A DNA stretch of 44,105 nucleotides from contig CAADHA010000071.1 of NCBI GenBank assembly GCA_900696685.1, forward strand, positions 1 to 44,105, written 5' to 3'. Positions 15,185 through 22,604 of the stretch are shown piece after piece. Numbering within the stretch: the stretch's first letter is position 1; each line of letters starts with the position of its first letter. Source of the stretch: an uncultured Planctomycetota bacterium (lineage in GTDB: Bacteria > Planctomycetota > Phycisphaerae > Phycisphaerales > UBA5793). Made by a program: the position numbers and the translations under genes. Below the pieces are notes generated by a model. The model was not told the DNA's origin. It saw only the letters and a list, made by a program, of their open reading frames with translations, and ran no database searches.

Positions 15185-17833
15185 ATGACGACGCTTCCGG
15201 CTGATCACGTTTCGCACGGTCACAATCACGCGCACCACCACGAGATCGGCTTCATCCGCAAGTACGTGTTCTCGATGGACCACAAGGTGATCGGGATCCA
15301 GTTCCTGTTCACGTCGCTGCTGCTGATGGTGGTGGGCGGGCTGCTGGCCCTGGCGGTGCGGTGGCAGATCGCATGGCCCTTCGATCCGGCCAACCCTCTG
15401 CCGGGCTTCTCCTCGCGATTCTTTCAGCCTTCCACGCAGACATCGCCCATCACCGGCGACTTCTACAACATGCTCTTCACGATGCACGCGACGTTCATGA
15501 TCTTCTTCGTGATCATCCCGCTGCTCGTGGGGTCGTTCGGCAACGTCCTGATCCCGCTCCAGATCGAGGCGAAGGACATGGCGTTTCCTCTGCTGAACAT
15601 GCTCTCCTACTGGGTCGCGCTCAGCGGCGGCGCGGTGATGATCGCGGCTTTCTACTACGGCGGCGCGCAGGGCGGGTGGACCAGTTACCCGCCTCTCTCC
15701 CTTGCGACTTTCTCGGGACAGGCACAGACGCTCTGGCTCATCGCGCTGCTGCTCGTCGGATCGAGCAGCCTCATGGGCTCGATCAACTACCTCACCACCA
15801 TCCTCAACCTGCGCGCGCCGGGCATGACGCTGTTCCGCATGCCTCTGACGGTGTGGTCCCTCTTCGTGACCTCGGTGCTGATCCTGATGAGCACGCCGGT
15901 CCTGACTGCGGCGCTGCTGATGCTGATCTTCGACCGGCACGTGGGCACGTCGTTCTTCACGATCTCGTCGGCGGTGCGGTCGGGCGAAGCAGCCTCGACG
16001 CTGGACGCGGGCCAGCCGCTCATGTGGCAGCACCTCTTCTGGTTCTACAGCCATCCGGCGGTTTACATCATGATCCTGCCCTCGATGGGCATGACCAGCG
16101 ACATCCTGGCGACGTTCGCGCGCAAGCCGATCTTCGGCTACAAGCCGATGGTCTTCGCCATGGCGGGGATCGCGTTCCTCGGCTACATCGTGTGGGGCCA
16201 TCACATGTTCGCGTCGGGCATGAACCCGATCCTCGGGACCGCGTTCATGGCCTCGACGATTCTCATCGCGGTTCCCTCGGCCATCAAGACGTTCAACTGG
16301 CTGGGTACGCTCTGGGGCGGGCAGATTCACTACACACCCGCGATGCTCTTCGCGATCGGCTTCGTCTCGATGTTCGTCATCGGCGGGCTGACCGGGATCT
16401 TCATGGCGTGCACGCCCGTGGACATCTACTTCCACGACACGTATTTCATCGTCGGGCACATCCACTACGTCCTGTTCGGCGGGTCGCTCTTCGGCATCTT
16501 CGCGGGCATCTACTACTGGTTCCCCAAGATGTTCGGGCGGAACATGAACCAGCGCCTGGGCGTGGTGCACTTCTGGCTCACGCTCATCGGCTTCAACCTG
16601 ACCTTCTTCGTGATGCACATCGTCGGGATCGGCGCCCATCCGCGGCGCTACGCCACGATCCTCGAGTATCCCTCGCTCGAGCACCTTCAGCCGCTCAACA
16701 TCTTCATGACGATCGGCGCGCTGATGCTGGGCATGTCGCAGATTCCGTTCGTGATCAATTTCTTCTGCTCGCTGGGGCGTTTCGGCAATCGATTCATCAT
16801 CTACCCGCTCATTCTCGCGCTGCTTGAACTGACGCCGCTGGATCTCGTCTCCTGGATCTGGTCGTTCGCGGAGCACGGGTCGCTGCTCACACCGCTTGCG
16901 GGCTATGCGCTGGTCGTGTGCCTGATGGCGCTGATCGATGCAACCGTCCTTGCCGCGACACGCGTGGACTGGAGCGGGGCGGCCAACCGGGGCCTGCTGG
17001 TCGCGGCCTGGGTGCTGGCGCTGCCGCTCTTCTTCTTCCCCGTCTTCGGCAAGGGCGACTTCTGGGAGTGGATCGGGACCAACAGCACCACCTACGTCAT
17101 CTCCGCCCGCGACTTCATCAGCGCACCGATGCAGCCCTATCCGATGGCCGTTGATCCCGAGCGCACCGAGGCTTCGCCGATCCTGCGCGTCGCGGCCACG
17201 GGAGAGGCGGCCCAGACGCCCGTCGCCACGGCCTACCTGCTCAACTTCAAGGATTTCCATGAGGCCGCGAAGGATGGAAACGTGGCCTGGACCTCGACGC
17301 CCCTCGCCGAGGTCGTGCGCAACTCCCCCAAGAAGTACAACCAGGTGCAGGTGAGCGCCGCGCTCATCGCCTCCCTGCCCGAGGACGTACGCACGCTCGT
17401 CGAGCGGCACAGGCAGATGGTCTCCGGTTCAATCGCGGAAATCGCCCGGCTGGATCGTCTGCCGAATCAGAAGGTCTCACGCACGTGGAAGAGTGCGCGG
17501 ACGGGCGAGTTTCGGATCGTCGCGTGGTCGAACGTGAGCCTCGGCTGGATCCTCTCGGCGCTGACGGCGGTGCTCGGGATCGGCTGGTTCATGGCCTGGG
17601 GTCGTCGCGAGATGGAGTTCGGCGCCTCGGTCGGGTCCAACCCGTGGCGAGCCAACTCGCTCGAGTGGTACGCGACCAGCCCGCCCTGGCATGAGAATTT
17701 TCACGAGACTCCGGTCGTGCATCGCGGGCCATATGAGTTTGCTTCGCCCGCGGCGCATCACTGCGGCCGCGAGGACTACCTGCCCCAGTGGGATGAGTTA
17801 CCCGAGGGTGTCGAGGAGCCACGCGGGCATTGA
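15185..17833 (+). CDS. coxA: Cytochrome c oxidase subunit I, A2-type, with about 280-residue insertion near the C-terminus
   Basis: The 882-residue catalytic subunit is far above the usual 520-600. All redox ligands are present: His101 and His427 (low-spin heme), His425 (heme a3), and His290, His339 and His340 (CuB), with Tyr294 for the His-Tyr crosslink. Helix VI reads YSHPAVY (288-294), the A2-family signature lacking the Glu of HPEVY. K-channel Lys368 (AIKTFNW) and D-channel Asp131 are kept. Twelve canonical helices end near 528. Residues 529-812 add helices near 536-560, 565-591, 600-622 and 784-805, with a soluble segment 624-780. The normal C-terminal tail (NPWRANSLEWYATSPP) then resumes at about 819. 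The start MTTLPADHV is the first ATG giving the usual N-terminus; the frame upstream is open but unlike the family. Confidence 0.93.
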   Translation: MTTLPADHVSHGHNHAHHHEIGFIRKYVFSMDHKVIGIQFLFTSLLLMVVGGLLALAVRWQIAWPFDPANPLPGFSSRFFQPSTQTSPITGDFYNMLFTMHATFMIFFVIIPLLVGSFGNVLIPLQIEAKDMAFPLLNMLSYWVALSGGAVMIAAFYYGGAQGGWTSYPPLSLATFSGQAQTLWLIALLLVGSSSLMGSINYLTTILNLRAPGMTLFRMPLTVWSLFVTSVLILMSTPVLTAALLMLIFDRHVGTSFFTISSAVRSGEAASTLDAGQPLMWQHLFWFYSHPAVYIMILPSMGMTSDILATFARKPIFGYKPMVFAMAGIAFLGYIVWGHHMFASGMNPILGTAFMASTILIAVPSAIKTFNWLGTLWGGQIHYTPAMLFAIGFVSMFVIGGLTGIFMACTPVDIYFHDTYFIVGHIHYVLFGGSLFGIFAGIYYWFPKMFGRNMNQRLGVVHFWLTLIGFNLTFFVMHIVGIGAHPRRYATILEYPSLEHLQPLNIFMTIGALMLGMSQIPFVINFFCSLGRFGNRFIIYPLILALLELTPLDLVSWIWSFAEHGSLLTPLAGYALVVCLMALIDATVLAATRVDWSGAANRGLLVAAWVLALPLFFFPVFGKGDFWEWIGTNSTTYVISARDFISAPMQPYPMAVDPERTEASPILRVAATGEAAQTPVATAYLLNFKDFHEAAKDGNVAWTSTPLAEVVRNSPKKYNQVQVSAALIASLPEDVRTLVERHRQMVSGSIAEIARLDRLPNQKVSRTWKSARTGEFRIVAWSNVSLGWILSALTAVLGIGWFMAWGRREMEFGASVGSNPWRANSLEWYATSPPWHENFHETPVVHRGPYEFASPAAHHCGREDYLPQWDELPEGVEEPRGH

Positions 17834-17993
17834 GAAGAACGGGATGTCAGGGGGTTGTCGCGCCGCGACCCTTGGGCTTTGCGGAGGGGTGCTCTTCGCG
17901 TGCGAAGTGATCCCCGGACCGCGGCGAGGGCCGACGAGTTGATCAGGTCAGCCGCGGGACACCGAACGCTGGTTCCATGAAACGGGTCGTGCA

Positions 17994-19661
17994 TTGCGTG
18001 ACAAGCGGCAATCCAGTTCAAGCGGAGAAGCGCCGGGGCTTGCGGCTCATGCGCCGGCGACGGTGCCGGATCGCGCCCTGCCGCTGGGCTTTCTGCTGGC
18101 GACGCTGGTCTGGATCGCGGCCTACGTGGCGCGCCTGCCGGAAGTGCATCTGGACAGCCGCGTCCTGCTCGCACTCCTTCTGACGATCATGGCCCTCGGC
18201 GCCGCGACGATCGGGTGGCGGACGCGATCAGTTGCGATTCCCGCGGGCAGCGCGCTGGTCGCGGGCCTGGTCAACTGCCTGCTCATTGCCTCGGCCGTGC
18301 ATACGCGCGCCGCCGAGCAGCCCGGCGTTGTCCGCGTCACGCTCTCCGACTGGGCATGGATTCCCGGCAGCCTCGCGGCGACGGCGGTCGTCGGGCTGGT
18401 CTTCGGCCTTGCGGGTTGCGCACTTCGCTCGAGTGCGACGCAGCGTCCGTCCGTGCGCCCGGATTCGACCGAGCGTTCGCAGTCGGTGCTCGCCGTTGTC
18501 GTCGTCTTCACGACGCTGGTCCTCATGTCCGTCGGCAGCCTTGTCACGTCCCGGGAAGCGGGCCTGGCCGTTCCTGACTGGCCGACGAGTTACGGCTACA
18601 ACATGTTCCTCTTCCCCTTCACCAAGATGGTCGGGGGAATCTACTATGAACACGCTCACAGGCTGATCGGCTCGCTGGTCGGCCTTCAGACGCTCGTGCT
18701 GTGCCTGTGGATGTGGCGAAAGCCGCCGCGCGTCGCGCCGGCCCTGAGCCTTGCCGCCGGCCGGTGTCCGAACTGTTCCTACGCGACCGCGGGGCTGACC
18801 CGCCGCCGCTGCCCGGAGTGCGGCTTCACCTGGTCGGCGGATGAGGAAGAGTCGGGACCGGTCATGCGCCTGGCGAGCCTGATCCCGGATTTCGCGCAGC
18901 GCCGGCCCATTCCGTGGCTTGGCGCCGCAGTTCTGGCGCTCGTGATCATCCAGGGAGTACTCGGCGGGCAGCGGGTGACCATGGTCAACTTGCTCGGTCA
19001 CACCTTCGCCGACGTCCTCGCCGTGTTCCATGCCTTCACCGCGCAGGTGTTCCTGCTTGCTGCGGCCCTGCTTGCCTTCCTCCTGCGCAGGGCGGCCCGG
19101 CGTCAGGACCACCATTCCGCCGAGATTCGCTGCGAAGCGGCGATGACCAAGGGCGTGCGAACGACCGCGATTCGCCTCGCCATCGCTCTGCTTGTGCTTG
19201 GCTTCGGGCAGACGATCTTCGGCGCACTCACGCGGCACTTCGGCTTCGACTGGGCGCTTCTGCTGCACGTGCTGGGCGCCCTGGCTGTTGTCGCCGCCGC
19301 TCTCGCGCTTGCCTCGATCATCATGATGCACGTCGCGGCGCGCCCGCTGCGGCTGGTCGGGGCGGGCCTGATCGCCACTGTCGTCATCCAGGTCCTGCTC
19401 GGCGCCGTTTCGTGGTGGATGACCACGCGCCTCGACCGGCTCGACCAGGTGCTTGACCTGGGCGTTTCGGCCGTGGTTTCCGCACACGTCGTGGTGGGCG
19501 CCATTCTGCTTCTTGAAACGTGGCTGATTACGATGTCACTGCTGTCCACGGGAGAGAGCGCCGAGTCGGCGAATCGGGAGCCGATCGACGCATCGAAAAT
19601 CCGTCTGCTCAGCGGAGCAACGCCCCGCGGACTGAACGTTTCGCGCGGAGGTGCGGCATGA
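17994..19661 (+). CDS. ctaA: Heme A synthase (COX15/CtaA) with extra N-terminal helices and zinc ribbon
   Basis: The enzyme oxidises the C8 methyl of heme O to give heme A in the membrane. The protein is 555 residues against about 300-350 for the family. Residues 28-145 add four hydrophobic helices. The CtaA core starts near 163 with SLVTSREAGLAVPDWPTSYG. Heme-binding histidines are His220/His222 (YYEHAHRLIGS), His346 (AVFHAFTAQ), His425 (LLLHVLG) and His498 (VVSAHVVVG). Between core helices 2 and 3 a zinc ribbon is inserted, with Cys258, Cys261, Cys273 and Cys276 (CPNC, CPEC). The start is uncertain: TTG 17994 or GTG 18063 (MPDRALPLGF), neither with a good ribosome site. The stop overlaps the ctaB start (ATGA). 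Confidence 0.88.
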   Translation: MRDKRQSSSSGEAPGLAAHAPATVPDRALPLGFLLATLVWIAAYVARLPEVHLDSRVLLALLLTIMALGAATIGWRTRSVAIPAGSALVAGLVNCLLIASAVHTRAAEQPGVVRVTLSDWAWIPGSLAATAVVGLVFGLAGCALRSSATQRPSVRPDSTERSQSVLAVVVVFTTLVLMSVGSLVTSREAGLAVPDWPTSYGYNMFLFPFTKMVGGIYYEHAHRLIGSLVGLQTLVLCLWMWRKPPRVAPALSLAAGRCPNCSYATAGLTRRRCPECGFTWSADEEESGPVMRLASLIPDFAQRRPIPWLGAAVLALVIIQGVLGGQRVTMVNLLGHTFADVLAVFHAFTAQVFLLAAALLAFLLRRAARRQDHHSAEIRCEAAMTKGVRTTAIRLAIALLVLGFGQTIFGALTRHFGFDWALLLHVLGALAVVAAALALASIIMMHVAARPLRLVGAGLIATVVIQVLLGAVSWWMTTRLDRLDQVLDLGVSAVVSAHVVVGAILLLETWLITMSLLSTGESAESANREPIDASKIRLLSGATPRGLNVSRGGAA

Positions 19662-20626
19662 CGCGCGTGACGGCTCCGGCGGGCGTGGGTGAGCGCATCG
19701 CGGCGCCCCTGCCGCACGATGCGGGCGGCGATGTCGCAAATGCGCCGTGGCGCGACTTTCTCGAACTGACCAAGCCCCGCCTCAACACCCTCGTGCTCAT
19801 CACCACGGCCGTCGGGTATGCGGTGGGATGGGGGCCGCGCCCCATCGATTCCGTCGGCATCCTGCTGCATACGCTCGGCGGGACTGCCTTGTGCGCCGGG
19901 GCGGGTTCGGTCCTGAACCAGTGGTTCGAGCGCGACACCGACCGTCTGATGCGGCGCACGGCCAGGCGGCCGCTGGCCGATCGGCGGCTCGATCCTGCGT
20001 CGGCCCTCGCGTTCGGTGCGATCCTCGCGGTCGGCGGCGTGGCGCAGTTGGCGTGGCTCGCCGGGCGCCCGCTTGCCGCGCTCATCGCCTTCGCAACGCT
20101 CATCACCTACGCCCTTGTCTACACGCCGATGAAGCGGCTCACCTCGACGTCCACGCTGGTCGGCGCCGTCCCCGGCGCCCTGCCGCCGCTCATCGGGTGG
20201 GCTGCGGCCACGGGCTCGATCGACTCGCGCGGCTGGACGCTCTTTCTCATCATGTTTGTCTGGCAGTTGCCGCATTTCCTTGCGATCGCGTGGTACTACC
20301 GCGACGAGTACGCCCTCGCCGGCATACCGGTGCTTCCCGTCACGGACGGGAGCGGAGCGCGAACGGGCGCGAGCCTTCTGAGCTGGAGCGTGGTGCTGGT
20401 TCCGACATCGCTGCTGCCGGGCGTGCTCGGGATGGTCGGGCCGGTCTATCTCCTTGCCGCAATTCTCCTCGGCGCTGGTCAGCTGTACTTCGCGGCGGCG
20501 GCGGCGGTGCAGGCGTCCCGCGTTGCGGCGCGCCGGATGTTCTTCTACACCATCACCTACCTGCCGATCCTGCTGTGCGTGATGGTCATCGATGCGGTGG
20601 TTCTGCCCCGATGGCTCTCGACGTGA
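19658..20626 (+). CDS. ctaB: Protoheme IX farnesyltransferase (heme O synthase)
   Basis: The 322-residue UbiA-family membrane prenyltransferase adds a farnesyl group to protoheme to give heme O, the substrate of CtaA. Both Asp-rich regions are visible: NQWFERDTDRLMRRTARRPL (Asp-x-x-x-x-Asp type) and YTPMKRLTSTSTLVGAVPGALPP, the heme O synthase-specific stretch, followed by WQLPHFLAIAWYYRDEYALAG. About nine membrane segments are present. ATG 19658 overlaps the ctaA stop by 4 nt, which implies translational coupling. The downstream ABC ATPase gene begins inside its last codons. Confidence 0.92.
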   Translation: MTRVTAPAGVGERIAAPLPHDAGGDVANAPWRDFLELTKPRLNTLVLITTAVGYAVGWGPRPIDSVGILLHTLGGTALCAGAGSVLNQWFERDTDRLMRRTARRPLADRRLDPASALAFGAILAVGGVAQLAWLAGRPLAALIAFATLITYALVYTPMKRLTSTSTLVGAVPGALPPLIGWAAATGSIDSRGWTLFLIMFVWQLPHFLAIAWYYRDEYALAGIPVLPVTDGSGARTGASLLSWSVVLVPTSLLPGVLGMVGPVYLLAAILLGAGQLYFAAAAAVQASRVAARRMFFYTITYLPILLCVMVIDAVVLPRWLST

Positions 20627-21654
20627 ATACCCACTCAGAAGATGCCCGCCGCGCCGGGCCTTCGCTGCACGCGAAGTCGCCGGCGCCTTCATCGCCGCAC
20701 GCGGTGCTCGATCTCGCGGACCTGCGATTCTCTTATCCTGCCGCGCGCGGCCGCACCGCACACGAGGCCCTCAAGGGCATCTCGATACGCGTGAATCAGG
20801 GTGAGTCCGTCGCGCTGCTTGGACCCAACGGCAGCGGCAAGTCCACGCTCATGCGGCTGATCTGCGGTCTTATGCGGCCCGCGTCGGGGCGGCTCGCGGT
20901 GGACGGCCTGACCGATCCGGCCGCCTTCCGCGCCCGCCTGAGCGTCGTCTTTCAGACCAGTGCTCTTGATCCGCACCTCACTGTCGAGGAGAACCTCCGG
21001 TGCCAGGCAGGGCTGTACGGGCTGCGCGGCGCGGCGGCAGGGGCGCGCATCGAAGAGGAACTTGAACGCGCTGCGCTCGCGGACCGGCGCACCACTCTGG
21101 TCAAGGCGCTTTCGGGCGGGCTGAAGCGACGCGCCGACCTCGCCCGCGCCCTGCTGCATCGCCCGCGTCTGCTTCTGCTCGACGAGCCGACCGTCGGCCT
21201 TGATCCGGCGGCGCGCCAATCCTTCCTGAATGCCATCGAGGCTCGGCGACGCGATGAGGGCATGACGCTGCTCATGAGCACGCACCTGATCGACGAGGCG
21301 GACCGCTGCGATCGCGCCGTCTTCATCCACGAGGGCCGCATCGTGGCGGACGGCCCTCCTTCGGAACTGCGCCGCAGCCTCGGCGGAGTGTTTGTTACGG
21401 TCCACAGCGCCGAGCAGCCCGCGATCGACGTCGGGTCGCCGTGGCGAAGGATCGGCTCACACTGGAGCGCCGCCGTCGATGATGATGATGGCGGGGCGGC
21501 GACAGCCGCGGCCCTCGCTTCCGCTCACGTCGCGTTCACGCTTGCCCCGCCGACACTTGCGGATGTCTTCGCGAGCTTCACGGGGGCGGCGCTCGATGCG
21601 GGCTGGACGCACGACGCGGGCGCTACCTCGGCTCCGACCGGGACCGTCTCGTAG
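20611..21654 (+). CDS. ABC transporter ATP-binding protein (ABC-2 exporter type)
   Basis: The 347-residue ATPase has Walker A (GPNGSGKS), signature (LSGGLKRRADLARAL), Walker B (LLLLDEPTVGLD) and H-loop (MSTHLIDEADRCD), as in DrrA/NatA/CcmA-like exporters. The C-terminal region (ADVFASFTG) is the short accessory segment typical of this type. The start overlaps the ctaB 3' end by 16 nt, so expression with heme biosynthesis is likely. The partner permease follows 79 nt later. The substrate is unknown; position between ctaB and the SCO gene suggests a role in oxidase maturation, such as export of copper or a cofactor, but this is context only. Confidence 0.87.
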   Translation: MALDVNTHSEDARRAGPSLHAKSPAPSSPHAVLDLADLRFSYPAARGRTAHEALKGISIRVNQGESVALLGPNGSGKSTLMRLICGLMRPASGRLAVDGLTDPAAFRARLSVVFQTSALDPHLTVEENLRCQAGLYGLRGAAAGARIEEELERAALADRRTTLVKALSGGLKRRADLARALLHRPRLLLLDEPTVGLDPAARQSFLNAIEARRRDEGMTLLMSTHLIDEADRCDRAVFIHEGRIVADGPPSELRRSLGGVFVTVHSAEQPAIDVGSPWRRIGSHWSAAVDDDDGGAATAAALASAHVAFTLAPPTLADVFASFTGAALDAGWTHDAGATSAPTGTVS

Positions 21655-21733
21655 GCGCGGACGAGGATGCGCCTTACCCTTTGCTGCGGCGCGAGCCGCG
21701 CCCAGTGACGAAAGTGCAGAGAGGCCCGGCGCA

Positions 21734-22573
21734 ATGACACAGGCGGCAGCCAGTTCGACAGCCATCGCGGAGACTTCGGAGGGCGCCGCGCTGCGCGGCG
21801 AGGCGATGCGCGTATCAGGTTCCTCCGTGATGTGGACGATCCTGTGGCGAGAACTGGTGCGATTCCGCCGCCAGCCGACGCGCATCGCCGCCGCGATCGG
21901 GACGCCGCTGATGCTCTGGGCCTTCCTCGGCCTGGGCTTCTCGAACTACTTCGCGCATCCTTCGCAGCCGATCCGCGGCGGCTACGGCCTGTTTCTCCTG
22001 CCGGGCATGATGACCATGGTCGCCCTCTTCACCGCCGTCTTTTCGAGCATTTCCGTGATCGACGACCGGAATGAGGGCTGGCTCCAGTCGGTGCTGGTGT
22101 CGCCCGCTTCGCGCTGGTCGATCGCGATGGGCAAGGTGCTGGGCGGCTCGATCATCGCCTTTCTGCAGGCAGCAGTGCTGCTTCTCGCGCCGCCTGTCTG
22201 GGCGCACTGGCCTTCGCCCGGGAGCCTTGCCGCCCTGCTGGCGGCGCTGGCCGTGACGACGGTGATGATGACGGGAATCGGCGTTGCGTTTGCCTGGAAG
22301 AGCGAGACGACGCAGGGCTTTCACGCCGTGATGAACCTCGTGCTCCTTCCCATGTGGGCGTTGTCGGGCGCGATCTTTCCCGTGGAAGGGCAGCCTGCCC
22401 TGCTGCGAGTCGTGATGCTCGCCAACCCGCTGACATGGTGCTCGCAGGCGATCGCGGGTCCGCTGCACGGCGAGGCGAACTGGACCGCGGTCGTGGTCTC
22501 TACGGCGTGCGCGGCGGCGGCGGCGGCGGCGGCGATCGCGGTGGTGGCGGCGCCGCAGAAACGGGGGTTCTGA
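21734..22573 (+). CDS. ABC-2 type transporter permease
   Basis: The 279-residue permease has a leading Ala/Ser-rich cytoplasmic segment (1-45) and six membrane helices, with the ABC-2 motif LANPLTWCSQAIAGPLHGE before the last helix. VIDDRNEGWLQSVLVSPASRW is the conserved cytoplasmic coupling region. It is the membrane partner of the preceding ATPase gene. The last helix is built from a run of GCG repeats (Ala8). GAGG lies 9 nt before the start. It precedes the SCO-CtaM gene by 31 nt. Confidence 0.87.
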   Translation: MTQAAASSTAIAETSEGAALRGEAMRVSGSSVMWTILWRELVRFRRQPTRIAAAIGTPLMLWAFLGLGFSNYFAHPSQPIRGGYGLFLLPGMMTMVALFTAVFSSISVIDDRNEGWLQSVLVSPASRWSIAMGKVLGGSIIAFLQAAVLLLAPPVWAHWPSPGSLAALLAALAVTTVMMTGIGVAFAWKSETTQGFHAVMNLVLLPMWALSGAIFPVEGQPALLRVVMLANPLTWCSQAIAGPLHGEANWTAVVVSTACAAAAAAAAIAVVAAPQKRGF

Positions 22574-22604
22574 GATCAAACCTCCGCGCCGCCCATCCTC
22601 AGCC

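Noticed and set aside
15026..17410. Minus-strand reading frame of 794 residues opposite coxI
   Set aside because: It is a mirror of the coxI codon pattern with an extremely Arg/Glu/His-rich translation and no motifs.
17977..18183. ATG at 17977 as the start of the heme A synthase gene
   Set aside because: It is in a different frame from the CtaA core and yields an Arg/Cys-rich 68-residue chance product.
21478..21490. GAT tandem repeat
   Set aside because: It is a short Asp run in the C-terminal part of the ABC ATPase, common in high-GC coding sequence.
22508..22540. GCG trinucleotide run
   Set aside because: It encodes part of the last helix of the permease (Ala run) and is explained by composition; no sign of a regulatory or mobile repeat.
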